Of a DNA stretch of 64,000 nucleotides, positions 13,855 to 26,106 are shown piece by piece (positions within the stretch are counted from its first letter, which is position 1; every line of letters begins with the position of its first letter). The notes below the pieces were generated by a model. It ran no database searches and was not told the DNA's origin. It saw only the letters and a list, made by a program, of their open reading frames with translations. This DNA comes from Dermatophagoides farinae (lineage: Eukaryota; Arthropoda; Arachnida; Sarcoptiformes; Pyroglyphidae). The stretch is from NCBI RefSeq assembly GCF_024713945.1, contig NC_134680.1, positions 129,001-193,000 on the forward strand. Reading direction: 5' to 3'. Position numbers and translations under genes: made by a program.

Positions 13855-16800
13855 TCATTTAGCAGTAGTACTTGTAGTGACCGCTACGGCCGTTGTCGTA
13901 TTGTTTGCTGTAGTTGTGGTCATCATTCGTGGATTATTATTAGCAATGATATCCAATGCATATTGTACACGAATGCCAAAATGATTGCTCAATATTTGTG
14001 TGATTGATGTCATCTTGAATCGTTGTGCATATGATACAGCTTCAAACAATAAACGATCAGCAAACACACCTTTCTGTGTCGATACAATCTGTATCAATGA
14101 TTTGGAATCTAATTGGAAAAACAAAAATGGAATGGATTAATAATGAGAAAATAGAATGCTCAGGTTTCACTTACCTTTCATTCGTACAAAATGTAAAACA
14201 GATTTTAGCTTCTCATTTTCCTCTTTACTAAACATATATCCTCGATGTGGATTAAAATTATTTCCTGTGGCAAAATATCCCAATTGTTTACCACCACCAC
14301 CACTACTACCATTAACTAAATGTTGATTTAATTTTGGAAATGGATTTGAACCGGTTGAGAATGGCTGCTGTTGTCCATTTCCATTCGATATTACTTGAAT
14401 CTGTTTAGTCTGTTGTTGTTGATTGTGATTTTGGAAAATTGACAGTTGTTGTTGTTGTTGTTGTTGCAGTGAACCACCGAATCCTGTTGGCCTACTAGTA
14501 ATAGGTTTAAATAATTGAGGTTGTTGTTGTCCATGACCAGGATAATTACTAATTGATGATTGTTGTGAAGAAAGTTGATAACCGAAAGCTCCTCTAATTG
14601 TTGGATCACCGGTATTATTTTTAAAGTTGCCATTATTGTTTGTTTTTATATTAGATTTTACAATCTGTGATGGTTGCAATAATTTTTGATTCACTAGATT
14701 ACTAGCTAATTGTTGCTGAGATGATGATGTTGAGCCATTCACTGTTTGATACATTTGATTATTAGAATTTGGATGATAATTACCAACACCATAAAATGAA
14801 TTTGGTGATGATGATTGTTGTTGTTGCGGTGACATCATATATTGAGGAGGAGGTGTCGGTGGTGGTTGATTAAACATCAATGGTGATGGCGAACGAGATC
14901 GTGAATAGGAATAATCTTTTGGTAATGGACCTGGTTTTCGTCTTTGTTTTGGTGGTCCACCTTGTACACCGGCTGCCAATGCCGATGATGAAAGTGATCG
15001 TTTCATTCCTTTAGATTGTCCATCACCACCACTATTAGAACCACCATTACCACCACCATTATTTGATAATTCAATATCAGCTTCATCAATAATCATCGGA
15101 TTTTTCTTATCCAATTTAAATGGATTACCAAACATGTGCTGCCGACTAGGAGCCGCTTCTAATTCTCGCAATGGTGGCTGTTTCTTTTTCAAATATTCCT
15201 GATAATTACCCATCTGACTAACTGGCAGATTGAATGTTTGATCTTCATCCATAGTAAATTTTGCAAGTGACATATGTTTCTGGAAAAATATTTGCCGTAT
15301 TTTAACCGCTTGTCGTAACAATTCACTACGTGGAATATCTGCTGGATTACGATAGAATGATGTTTTATATTCAGAATGAGGACGATCTTTATATCGCACA
15401 ATAAACCCATTAAAATCTTGAAAATCATATGGACGTTGTGCAAATGTCCGTTTCAATGATGGATTTGAACAGAAAAGATCACCAATTGTTTTTCGGTTGT
15501 GATACATCAAACTAAAATGATTGGTAGATATACGTGGCCATTCAATATTGATCGGTTTATGTTGTCCCATCGACGATGTTAGCTTATCGAATTCAATTTT
15601 TGCATTATGTTTCTGTTTTTTGATAATATTATTCAGATTAACTGTTGCATATAATTCCATGTTATCCGGTATTAAATTTGGTGCACCCATTCGTTGCAAT
15701 GCACGTCTCAACGATGTAGCATAATAGACTGGCATACCTTTCAGGTAATTATCAAACTGTTGCCGCCATTCACGAGTTGGTTTTCCTTGTAATTGTTTGA
15801 ATAATTCTTCCAACAATGGTAATAACATGGGATAATTATAAGGCAATACAAATAGATTAACACAAGCAAGATTCGTACTGGCTTTTAAATATCCGAATGG
15901 TTGTCCAAATTCTGAATTTCGTTGGCTATTGGCCATAAATACTTGCCAAGCAACATTTGGTTGTTTACGCGCTAATATGAAATTCGTTAATGGGCTTGGA
16001 TCAAGTTCATATTTATCGAAAGGCAAATTTTCAATCACAGTTGGCTCAGAATTTGTACAAGTGTAACGTATAATTGGCTGTGCTGTTCGTGGTTGTAAAC
16101 TTGGAATGTTTGGATCAGGCCAATATGATTCAGGTATTGGCCAATGTCCCATTGAATAACCTTTTGTTGTTGGTCGTACAAGTATCATATTGCGTGTACA
16201 TTGCCATGAACGATCAAAATTATTAGCTCTTGATTCATCATTACCACCGCAGCCATTTATCGGTGGTGGTATCATTGGCGGATCGGGACCAAATTTTTCA
16301 AATTTTACCATCACACCATGATGTAACCGTGCAAGAATATAATCTATCGACCAATAGATTTCATTTTTCGATGTCACACTAAATGAACGGCCTATTTTTT
16401 AACAACAACAAACATTTGAAAATGTCAAACCAACAACAACAACAAAATGTTAAAAACAAATTACCTCCAGTTTCTTCACTAAGTTGATTAATTGATGATG
16501 GATCACAGCCAACCGATGTAACTGTCTGTGTTTGATCATTACGATAAATGCCATTAAAGCGAAGTACAATGGAAAATAGACGTTGATCCCAACGAAATGG
16601 TTCAATTGTAAATTCTGAACCGGGACAATTTGATGCCGGTATGATTAATTCATCTTGAACATTGTTTACAGTTGAAAATCGACCACCATCCGTTATCAAT
16701 ATAATGACAGCCGATTCAAGAAAATATGGACAACGACCCATACCATATGTATCGATACCGGATTGCATTCGATTTACATTTAAATAATCAAATGAATTTT

Positions 16801-17762
16801 TCAATGCCGTATTCATTGTTGTTAGACCGGTGGCTGATAGATTTTTCAATTCATTTACGAATACCGCATGTGTTTCTTTCCAGCCAGCCTTGAGAGAAAA
16901 AAAAAAGAAAAATTGGTCAACCAAAAAAATCCGAAATGACGACAACAAACCTTTATATTATAGGGCGTTTCATCAAATGTCAACAACATATAACGATCAC
17001 CACGTGCTGCAATATCTTTTTGTCGATTCTAAATGTGAATGAAACAAGAAGGTGAATATACAATATACACACCATGAACACAAAACTCATGTTCATTTGG
17101 CTCTATTTTTATATATAAAAAATATAGAGTCTACTATGCTATCTTCATCTAATTTATTATATTTTTAGCCTTGCTACATTTTTTATTTCTCGGTTAAAAC
17201 AAACAAACAAGATAATCCTATCATACCTAATACCATGATCAAAAAAAAAAAAAAATTTATTAGACTAACAAAATGCTTTGATGTACGGCAATTAATCTGC
17301 ATCTTTTTCATGCTAATACCCCGCGGGTAATCTTGCCGGATAATTTTTTCAAACAAAAACTTTCAATGCGAATTATGAGCGAACGTGAAAATGAGGTAAT
17401 TGTGATCACAATCAAATATGCATAATTGACATTAGCATTAGATAATGTAATTTTTTTAATCACAGAATGAAAATGTCTTTTTTCCATTGGATGAAAACAG
17501 GACTTTTGAACAAACAAAAAAAAATTCAAAATCTAAACAGCGCCATCTGCCACGGAATTACCGAACCTTAAAAATTCGAATGTCATTTTGGAGCCAAATA
17601 ATAATAAGAAGAATTCATTGAATAAAAAATCAAACAATTGCATACCTTTATAAAACGATCGACAGTTTCTTTTGTTATATCTAATAATGTTTGTTTAGCA
17701 CCCGAATGGGCACGTTGATTCATCGAACCGCTTGTATCGATTAAGAATACGATAATGGTCAT
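13855..17762 (-). CDS. INTS6: Integrator complex subunit 6
   Basis: This is a subunit of Integrator, which cleaves snRNA and other nascent transcripts; INTS6 helps tie the PP2A module to the complex. Five coding exons on the minus strand have consistent phases: 17646-17762, 16951-17028, 16465-16888, 14175-16391 and 13855-14108, giving about 1029 residues against roughly 890 in vertebrates. The N-terminal vWA domain begins MTIIVFLIDTSGSMNQR, so the DxSxS metal site is intact, and the later Thr (GLTTM) and Asp (ITDGG) are present. A conserved core follows (GHWPIPESYWPDPN, PFDKYELDPSPLTNFIL, LPYNYPMLLPLLEELF, MGNYQEYLKKKQPPLREL). A Gln/Ser/Gly-rich linker (about residues 620-910) accounts for the extra length. 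The C-terminal helical region (EENEKLKSVLHFVRM/DSKSLIQIV) closes the protein. Intron 1 is 617 bp, unusually long here. Confidence 0.94.
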
Positions 17763-18056
17763 GACGATTTTGAATGATGATTATTGTGGTAATGATGATG
17801 AAAATAATAATAAAATAATGATGATGATAATAACATTGAAATATCTTCCTAAGATACTTTATCATATGAAAAATGCAATGATATATATTCAATTCGTGGT
17901 CATAGACATTTTGATTGATCAAGACCTAGATCAGCCAAAACAAACATAACACACCCGTACAAAAACATACAAAAAACTTTTAAATGTCACACATCCTTTT
18001 TTTCTAAAAAGGACAAAATTAGAAATTTACAAAAACAAAGAAAAAAACCACGCAAT

Positions 18057-18061
<5 letters not shown>

Positions 18062-18087
<26 letters not shown>
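18062..18087. repeat. Poly(T) run of 26
   Basis: An uninterrupted T26 on the plus strand, 300 bp upstream of the INTS6 start. No flanking target-site duplication or element body was noticed, so a retrocopy tail is not supported. Confidence 0.9.
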
Positions 18088-18493
18088 GATAACAAAAAAC
18101 AACGATGATGAAATAACGGAAAAAAACTTTTTTTTTCTGAAAACAGAACAATATTTTCAATTCGAATATTGTGGTTTGAGTTTGATGATGATATGCGCAT
18201 ATACCAAAACAATTGACAAAGACGACGACTATCTCGACACAATAAACACAAATAGTACTGATGTAGAGAGTGAAGGAAAGAGAGCCGATATGATCACGAC
18301 GAATGCAGTATGAAATCTGTTCGTTTCGATATTTGTTTCATTTTACAATTTCACCATCATCATCATTTGCGATATGGCCAGGCCTTTTTTATTCACTTAC
18401 ACTGCTGTGTGTACATACTCCTCATTTTGTACTAGTGGTTCATTCATTCAGTGGTGGTGGTGTGATACTGGATGGAAAAAAGAGATTAAATTA

Positions 18494-18512
18494 AATATAT
18501 ATATATATATAA
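18494..18512. repeat. (TA)n microsatellite
   Basis: An alternating A/T run of about nine units in a non-coding gap. Confidence 0.85.
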
Positions 18513-20810
18513 TTGGTGAAGCATAAGATGATCAAAGCTGTGGTTGTAAGCATTTCTTTTAATGCATACTGCTACAACTGCCAATACAAAAATTGATGTA
18601 CATGTATATGTGAATGGATACATTCATATTTATGCTGTATTGGTCACAATTAGGGCAAAACTATATTTATTAACCATCGTGACTTGAACTTTATGCTTTT
18701 GCATCATTCATAAAATTGAATAAAATGTATTTTCTTGCTACGTTACGGTTTTAAATACGTTCTTTCATATTATGCATTGTGACTACATTACATTACATTT
18801 GATAAGCTAAAAAAATGTGTTGGTCAATGACGATTACTTGCGCATGATCATCATTTTCATCATTTGTCGTCGTTCTGCTTCAAGCCAAAAACTTGTATTT
18901 ATTTCTTTTATTTTATGTTTGATGTGTGTTTGTGCAAAAAAAATATCAAAAAGCGAAACAAATAGAGAAAAAGAGAGAGAGAGATACCAATTATTACAAA
19001 TACAACACACACACTTGCAAAAGATAATTCTCAAATGAAATGTAGAAAAAAAAATGAACCGTATATCTTCGACATTCATGTTTGAAATTTTAATCAAAAA
19101 AAAATATCGAATGATTCCTGTATTCATATGATGACCCGATATGCAAACACCTCCGTTTTCTCCTTCCATTATTTCTCTTTCTTGCTTTATTTCCTTTTCG
19201 CGGCAACAAAATGAACAATACTAATGGGAGAGAAAAGTTGGAAAAAAATTCATCATCCATTTGATACAAAAAAATTGAGTTTTTTCAAATGATTAAAAAA
19301 TGTGAAATAGTCTATTCTTTAAAGTCCGAATCAATTTTTTTATGCTCCTGGATCATCTGGAACAACAACAAAAAAAATCTTATCTTTATATTGCACATTT
19401 AACACGGAATCAAGGTGTCGTATCAAAATCATCATTCGATGAACGAATGTTGAGAAAAAAGATTCGAATCGATATTACGATATTCGATAGGCCCTTTCGA
19501 TTGTCCTTGCCTTGTATGTGTGATGTGTGTGTGTGTGTAAGTAAGTGTGGTGATGAACGAATTTGACAAAAAATATATATGGAACCTCATCATCATCATC
19601 TCATTAAGCATTAAGCATCGAATATGAATATGTCATTCATTCGCGAAATGTAAAATGAAATGAAATGAATTTGTTTTCACACAAATAGAGATGTGATGGT
19701 GATGCTTTAACTTCGATAACAAAAGAAGGATTGAAGAAAAACAAAAATATGAAAAAAAACTACTTGCAAAAAGTAGGTGGAAAAGGCTGAAAAATGAAAA
19801 TCCCAATACTGAAATGGAGTCGTCTCGTGTGTTACATGCACGAACATTTCTTCAATGATCAAAGAAAAAAACGACGACGACGACGACGATTTATACGATG
19901 ATGGACGACAAGCAATGAACGAGCAACGAAAGAAAAAAGCTACTAACACACACACACACACACATTTATTGATAAAACCGAAGTTTTCCGGTAATTTTCT
20001 AATGTAGAATTTTAATTCTTAAATTTTCAAGTTGATAATTTCATATATTTTGCATCAAATATTGTCTCTGTAATCTCGCATAACCGAAAAAAATCCTAAT
20101 ACGGCGGAAATCCTGTATCACATCCATTCAATATAATACAACTGTGGCTTGATGATGATGGTGGAGTATGGTGTGTGTATATTTTCGCTATATATTCTTC
20201 TCTCAATGTCTGTTGTATCTGGTCCATCGTCAACCCAACTACCTAAAAACCAAATGCATAGCCAAAAAACTCCGTATTATTATTACTCAGCAGTAGTAGC
20301 TTTTACAAAACTTTTTTCTGATTCGCCCATTGATTTGATCAAAAAACCGTGGTGGTGGTGGTGGATGAATGCTGTTTTACTGTCTCTCCTGATCAAGTGT
20401 GTTTTAGTTCAAACAACAACAACAATAATGAAATTTATTATTGAAAAACCATCATCGTCAGTGCCAAGCAGCCATTTCAACAACAACATTACATTACATT
20501 GCAAGTTGTATTCGCGCCACCCAGAAATGGAGAAAGAAAAAACCAAACCTAAAACTCAATAATCTTTAACCACCACCACTACCATTGATGTATTGTATAT
20601 TTTGGCCATCTAAATTGTCATTATCATCATCAAACCAACAACAACAAACGAAACGATCGTAATAATGGTTCGTCGTTATGGAGTCGAGTTGTTAATCTTG
20701 TGTATTTGTTGTTGTTGAGTTTGTTTTGATCGAATTCAATCATTCAGTTAGCGGTTGGCACTCCAACCGATTGGTTATGTGTTTTTCACTTCTTTTTCTT
20801 TGAATTTTTT

Positions 20811-20816
20811 TTTATT
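20811..20816 (-). terminator. Poly(A) signal for DDX56
   Basis: AATAAA on the minus strand, about 60 bp beyond the DDX56 stop at 20874. Confidence 0.5.
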
Positions 20817-20873
20817 ATATTAAAAAGAATGAACAAATGAAAAACATTGAAAGAATCGAATGTCGAAAAATCA

Positions 20874-22777
20874 TCACTTGTTTCGTGATTTATTTCGTTT
20901 CTTGTTCTTATATCGTTGTATGGCATTCATTCGAAATGTTTTCAATGGATCATTCAAGGATTTTGTCTGCTGTTTATTTTTGTTTACCATTCGATTTGAT
21001 TTCCGTTTCTTTCGTTTCGGCGGTTCATAATTCATTAATGCTTGTTGTTCGATACGGCGATTTTCACGTTTACTACGTACGGCTGTTTGCAATGTTTTCG
21101 GTACAATATAATCAGGTACATCTCGTAAATGTGACCGATTACCATGAGCGGATTTTATTACATTTAATGGGCGGTCAAATTTTAATAGTTTATGATCTTT
21201 TGGATGATTTTGGAAAAATGATTGTAATTGTTTGGATTGAAGCATTTCACGACGCAGTTCTCGTAATCTTGCTTCACGTATAGCGATAGTCGTAACGGCA
21301 CGTAATGCATCTCTTGTACGATAACGGAATGCTTCCAATTCATCCATTCGAAATTGATATGGACGTAGATTTCCATTACCGTCTCGATGTTGTTGAAATC
21401 TACGGCTAACACGACGAAAATATTGTTGTTCTGTTGGACTGACTAGCGACAATACAGTTCCGTCAGAATCTGAATAGGGACCACGTGCTGTACGTCCAAC
21501 ACGATGTATATATGAGTCGATAGTAGTGGGGAAATCAAAATTAATAATATTTGATACAAATTTAAAGTCAATTCCACGTGCAACACTTGATTCACTGCTC
21601 GTATCAGTTGCAGTGGCAGTAGTTGTTTTCTTTGTCAATTTTTTCACCTTTTTCCTCTTCATCATTATATCACGTGTATTAGGATCCATTATACATTTTT
21701 CATCACTAGCAATAATTATATCATATTGTCCATTATTGAATTGTTCCACTACATGACATCTTGATGCAATAGGCAATTCAGAATTCAGTACACAGGTACG
21801 AATACCAAATTGTTCAAGTACCAAACGTAGACGATAGCAACGATCAACATCGTTTACAAATATGATTGTTTTACCAACAATTAAACCTAATTTAAGTAAA
21901 GCATTGATAAGGACAAATTTTTCTTCATCATCAAACACTTCAATATGATATTGTTGTAAACGATCCGATTCTGGTAGGTCTGGTTCTTCTAGCTTCAATA
22001 TTACAGGATTATTTAGTATCAGTTTTTTCAATTCTTTCACATCCGTATTCAATGTAGCTGACATTAGAAAACGTTGTACGCCTGTCGATGGTATATGGTT
22101 GAAAACTTGAAGCAAATCTTCATGATAACCAAATGAAAACATTAGATCCGATTCATCAATGACAAGAAAATCCAATTGCTTTTTTATATCATTCAATGTT
22201 TTTGTTTGAAAATATTCGACAATTTTTTTCGGTGTTGCAATCAATATATCTGGCCGTTCGATACTGAGAAAATCACGTTTCTCCTCAACGCTTCCATGAG
22301 AAATGTCCATAACACTTATATCCCGTCGACAGAATTTTGTTAGCTCATCGAAGTTCTTACAAATTTGATTACAAAGTTCTTTGGATGGTGCTAAAATCAA
22401 TGCTCGAATTCGTGAAACGGTATTCGTGGTGGTGGCGAATTTTTTAGCAGCTAAAATTTTTTCTACAATCGGAATTGTAAATGCTCCAGTTTTACCCGTA
22501 CCTGTACGTGCCCGTGCCAATATATCATGACCTATAAATCATCACAAAGTTTTATATTTTAATTTCTCTACAAAATTTAATTTTTCCTACCTTCAAGCGC
22601 TAATGGTATAGCTTTAGCCTGTATAAGCGTCGGTTTTCGCCATCCAACATTGGCAATAGCATGTAATAATTTCTGATCCAAACCCATCGATTCAAATGAT
22701 TCAATTTCTTCTTCGTCTTCCTCTTCATCACCATCATCTTGTATCAGATTCGCATTTTGATTATCGTCATCCATCAT
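20874..22777 (-). CDS. DDX56: DEAD-box RNA helicase DDX56, with DESD in motif II
   Basis: This is a nucleolar ATP-dependent RNA helicase for large ribosomal subunit assembly. Two exons, 22591-22777 and 20874-22531, join in phase 1 (LEG/HDILARA) across a 59-bp intron, giving about 614 residues against 547 in human. An acidic N-terminus (DDGDEEEDEEEIESF) precedes the Q motif (GWRKPTLIQ), motif I (ARTGTGKT, about 70-77), motif Ia (APSKELC), motif Ib (TPKKI), motif II (IDESDLMFSFG, about 188-191), motif III (SAT), motif V (ARGIDF) and motif VI (HRVGRTARG). Between IVa and V there is a Lys/Thr-rich insertion where the vertebrate protein also has a basic insertion. Diagnostic DDX56 residues follow (PYQFRMDELEAFRYRTRDA, VPDYIVPKTL), then a very basic tail. 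The Ser in motif II replaces the usual Ala. Confidence 0.95.
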
Positions 22778-22914
22778 TTAAAAATAAAATTTTTGCTATT
22801 GAAATCAAATGAACACAGCACGTGTGTATTGGTTTTGATTCGATTCAACACGACAACAATTTGGGTGTAAATATGCAACTGACAATAACTTGGGTTAAAA
22901 TAGTGTTGTATTTT

Positions 22915-24967
22915 TTAAATATTTTTTTCCATTTCTTTTCGCAAAAATAATTCCCTTTCAAATTCGGTTAAACGTTTATACATTTCTAGTTCGATTACAA
23001 TAGATCGATAATTTTGACAATATAATGATTTGATTTGAAAATCTGTTTCACCATCAATGATCGATGGATTACGTAGATAATTTTTACGGTTCAATAAAAT
23101 TATGGCAATTTTTTGATTTTTTCCGCATATTTCCACATCGATTATAGATCCTGTTTGTGTTACCTGATTTATTTTAATCATTTCTTCAGATATTTTTTGT
23201 CCTGAAAATGACTGTCTCGCGAGAATCGATTTGATCTGTTCTTTTTCAAATGATCTTGGTTGATATTCCATACCATTTCGTATGGCATCGACAAATTCAT
23301 CAATGAATGGTTGTAATTTTCGTTTGATGTAATCACAATTTTTTTCATTTAATTTGATGATTTTCTGTATGAATAAACCATCATAAATTATGGCCATTGT
23401 TTTAAGGAATATAACCCTATTATTTATAAAAAAAATAAAGAAATTCGTTAGAGAAATGCAGAGAAAATATTTCTAACCTTTTCGATTGACTTTGTAGGAT
23501 ATCCAATGCTTTGTTGAAATATTCACTACCAAACCATTCGACAATGATATCTTCATCTAATTGAGCCTTTAAAATAAGACAACTTCGAAGAAAATTGAAA
23601 TAATTCATTTTTGATCGTGCCGTTTCCTCGATAAATCGATCTGATTCAATAATTTTATTGGCAAGTTGAGTGAAATCTGAATGAACTTCTTCGTGATAAT
23701 TTGAAGATTGTGCAATTAAATGAAATAAATTCACTAGTGATATGGATGAATTGCTGGACAATAAATCTGAGTTGGTTCCATTGTCGATTTGTTCAACGAA
23801 AAACCTAAGCATCCTATGATTGATGTATTTGAATTGACCAAGTTTCCACGATAATAAGTACAGATTTCTAAGGCCAAATTTTTCCGGGCGACTAGATGCC
23901 TGTTCAGCTATTAAATCAAACAAGTGTTTATCATAATACACAGGTGTAGAACGATCAATTTTCATCAAAACATTTAGGAAAAAATGTGATGGCAATTCTT
24001 CAAATGTTTTATCACTACTATTACGGATACGAACAATACAACCATCAATCATCAAACGAATAGTTCTAGAGATGAGTGATGATGATTCATCACCAGGAAT
24101 ATTCATTGCGTATATAAATGAAAGAATGTTTAGCCATTCTCGTGGACCTAAACGATCCAATTGTTTGTAAAGATAATGTAGACATTTTTCCACCAAATCT
24201 ATATCACCAAAAATATCGATACCAAAATGGGCAATCATTTCTACTGATTTCATCAATGTACGAGCATGAAAGAAATCTAATTCTTTATATTGGATTCGAT
24301 GCTTCAATGCATACGGTAATGCTAGATGCAATGCTTGCATTAAACTATGTCGACTTTTATAGCTTTCACGTTGTTTCAGAAATCGAACCAATCGATATAG
24401 ATCATCAATAGAATAATCATTAATCCATGCACGAACCATTTGCATTAATGCCTGATTTAATACGGTATCGATTGATACACCAAGATTATTCAAAACGATC
24501 AACGTGTTCAATGCTTCGGATGCTTCTAAATGACGAACGATTTTCAATGTACGATTAGCGAGAATTTCAAATTCTTTCGAACCAAGTATATCCAATCTTA
24601 TGGTATCCGGATCAGTAGAATATTTAACGATATTATCAATTGATTCGAATAATTGTGCAATATGATTAGCATCGAATTGTCGATAATTATAACGAATCAA
24701 TTCACGAATCTGATCAATATTCGATGCTTTTACTATGGTTTCTTCGAGGACATTAACGTTATCCACGATATCATCATTCGAACGTACTGGTCCGCGGCCA
24801 AGATCTACTTCGACAATTAAATTTTTCAATCGATTTTCAATCTTTGTCTGTAATTTGGACGAAATTTCCAATTGATTATTAGCAAAATGACGGCATATTA
24901 TTTGCGTTGGACATCTTTGTCTTATTATTGATGAGATGAATGTTGTGAAGAAATGTTGACGATACAT
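22915..24967 (-). CDS. FASTK-family mitochondrial RNA-binding protein with RAP domain
   Basis: FASTK-domain proteins regulate processing and stability of mitochondrial transcripts. Two exons, 23478-24967 and 22915-23416, join at an AG/G arginine codon across a 61-bp intron, giving about 663 residues. The N-terminus (MYRQHFFTTFISSIIRQRC) is basic and free of acidic residues, as expected for a matrix-targeting signal. The middle is all-helical, with Leu-rich FAST-type repeats (ALNTLIVLNNLGVSIDTVL, LGPREWLNILSFIYAM). The second exon is the RAP domain (SIIDVEICGKNQKIAIILLN ... SLYCQNYRSIVIELEMYKRL, ending FERELFLRKEMEKNI), which has the PD-(D/E)XK-like fold of the family. Which of FASTKD1-5 it matches is not clear by eye. 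It sits 137 bp upstream of DDX56 and 248 bp downstream of the MED4 stop, all on the same strand. Confidence 0.82.
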
Positions 24968-24974
24968 TTTTCAC

Positions 24975-24999
24975 AATCAAATCAAATCAAATCAAATCA
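24975..24999. repeat. (AATCA)5 repeat directly upstream of the FASTK-family start
   Basis: Five AATCA units lie within 8-32 bp upstream of the minus-strand ATG at 24967, so in the 5' untranslated region or core promoter. Confidence 0.85.
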
Positions 25000-25096
25000 T
25001 TGACATTCTGAATCTTCAAAAAGAAAAATTTGATTCGAACACATGAATTTTCAAATTAGCCATTCATAAAAGATGTTACAATTAAAAATTGAAAGA

Positions 25097-25102
25097 TTTA
25101 TT
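25097..25102 (-). terminator. Poly(A) signal for MED4
   Basis: AATAAA on the minus strand, about 115 bp past the MED4 stop and about 130 bp before the next gene's start codon. Confidence 0.5.
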
Positions 25103-25215
25103 CAATTTATCATCAATTTATTTACAATTCGAAAAAAATTGGAATGAAAAGTAAGATTATGCAAGTGAATGGAAATCTGAATAAAAATTTTTTTGTTGAT
25201 AACGAATCAATTCAT

Positions 25216-26106
25216 TTATTGACTATCACTCGATGATGTTGATGATGAATCAGTGGACATGACTTCTACTTCATCATTATCTCTTTGTTGTTGTGTTTTA
25301 ACATCACTATAATCCCCGTATTGACCACCTGAATTAATAGAATTTATATTTGGTTTTGTATCTGTGGCAAATTGTTGTTGTTGTTGTTGTTGATTAGCCC
25401 ATGAATATGGTGAACTAGAAGCCGACGATGGTCGCATCGGTATCGATTGTGATGATTGTTCTTGTAATTGATTATGATGATATTGTTGTTGTTGTTGTTG
25501 CTGCTGCTGTAAAAGACTTGATAGATTAGCATCATTTGAATTGACCAATAGGCCAGATTTCATTTCCAAATCAGTTGGATATGGCCGTCGCGGATCACCA
25601 ATCTCCCAATTATATGGTGATGCAACCGAATGATCGGCACTAATTTTATGTGCATATTTTATTAGTTCATCAATCGATATTGAATGTGAATCAGCTTTCT
25701 TGATTAATGATAATTTCTGTTTAGCCTGATAGATTGCTGTCGACAATATGGATTCAGCTTCTTTGAAACTTTGTTGCAATTTTTGTAATTCATCATCATG
25801 ATCCTGTACTTCACGACGTAATTGATCAATTTTTGATTGTATCAATTCCTGCTCTTCAGCCGCTTTAATTGCCTGACGTAATTCTTGATCTTTTCGTACT
25901 AATAATTCAGCTAATTGTACACGATCAATCAGATTAGATCGAGCAGATTTTGGCAAAAGAAAATGTTCAAACATTTCTCTTTGTGAAAACAAACAAAAAA
26001 TTAATCAAATGAATGGAGAATGGAAAACGGTGACAGCCACTTACTTGGATATCAATTCGATATCATTGACAATTGTCAATAAACGCTCGCGAGGACAGAT
26101 GGACAT
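25216..26106 (-). CDS. MED4: Mediator complex subunit 4
   Basis: MED4 is part of the Mediator middle module, which bridges transcription factors and RNA polymerase II. Exon 1 (26045-26106) encodes MSICPRERLLTIVNDIELIS and exon 2 (25216-25978) continues KEMFEHFLLPKSA. The intron is 66 bp and the total about 274 residues, as in human (270). A coiled coil runs over roughly residues 45-110 (EVQDHDDELQKLQQSFKEAE). The family signature ELIKYAHKISA and GDPRRPYPTDLEMKSGLL are both present. After it comes a Gln-rich stretch with two Q runs, then the conserved acidic and serine ending (DEVEVMSTDSSSTSSSDSQ), which matches the vertebrate EIMSTDSSSSSS tail. Confidence 0.95.

Larger units (their letters stand above)
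17763..20873. other. Gene-poor stretch upstream of INTS6
   Basis: No supported gene. It contains a T26 run (18062-18087), a (TA)n run near 18494-18512, (CA)n near 19004-19016 and 19946-19963, and (GT)n near 19520-19537. The INTS6 promoter should lie near 17763 and the DDX56 3' untranslated region at the right end. Confidence 0.5.

Noticed and set aside
18062-18087. T26 run considered as the tail of a retrotransposed copy
   Set aside because: No coding remnant, no target-site duplication and no element body are visible on either side. Other poly(T) runs in the window look the same.
20149-20562. A 137-residue plus-strand frame with a hydrophobic start
   Set aside because: It begins in a Met run from GAT repeats and contains a five-Trp run from (TGG)n and a Thr run from CAA repeats. 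There is no recognisable domain and no splice context, so chance is more likely.
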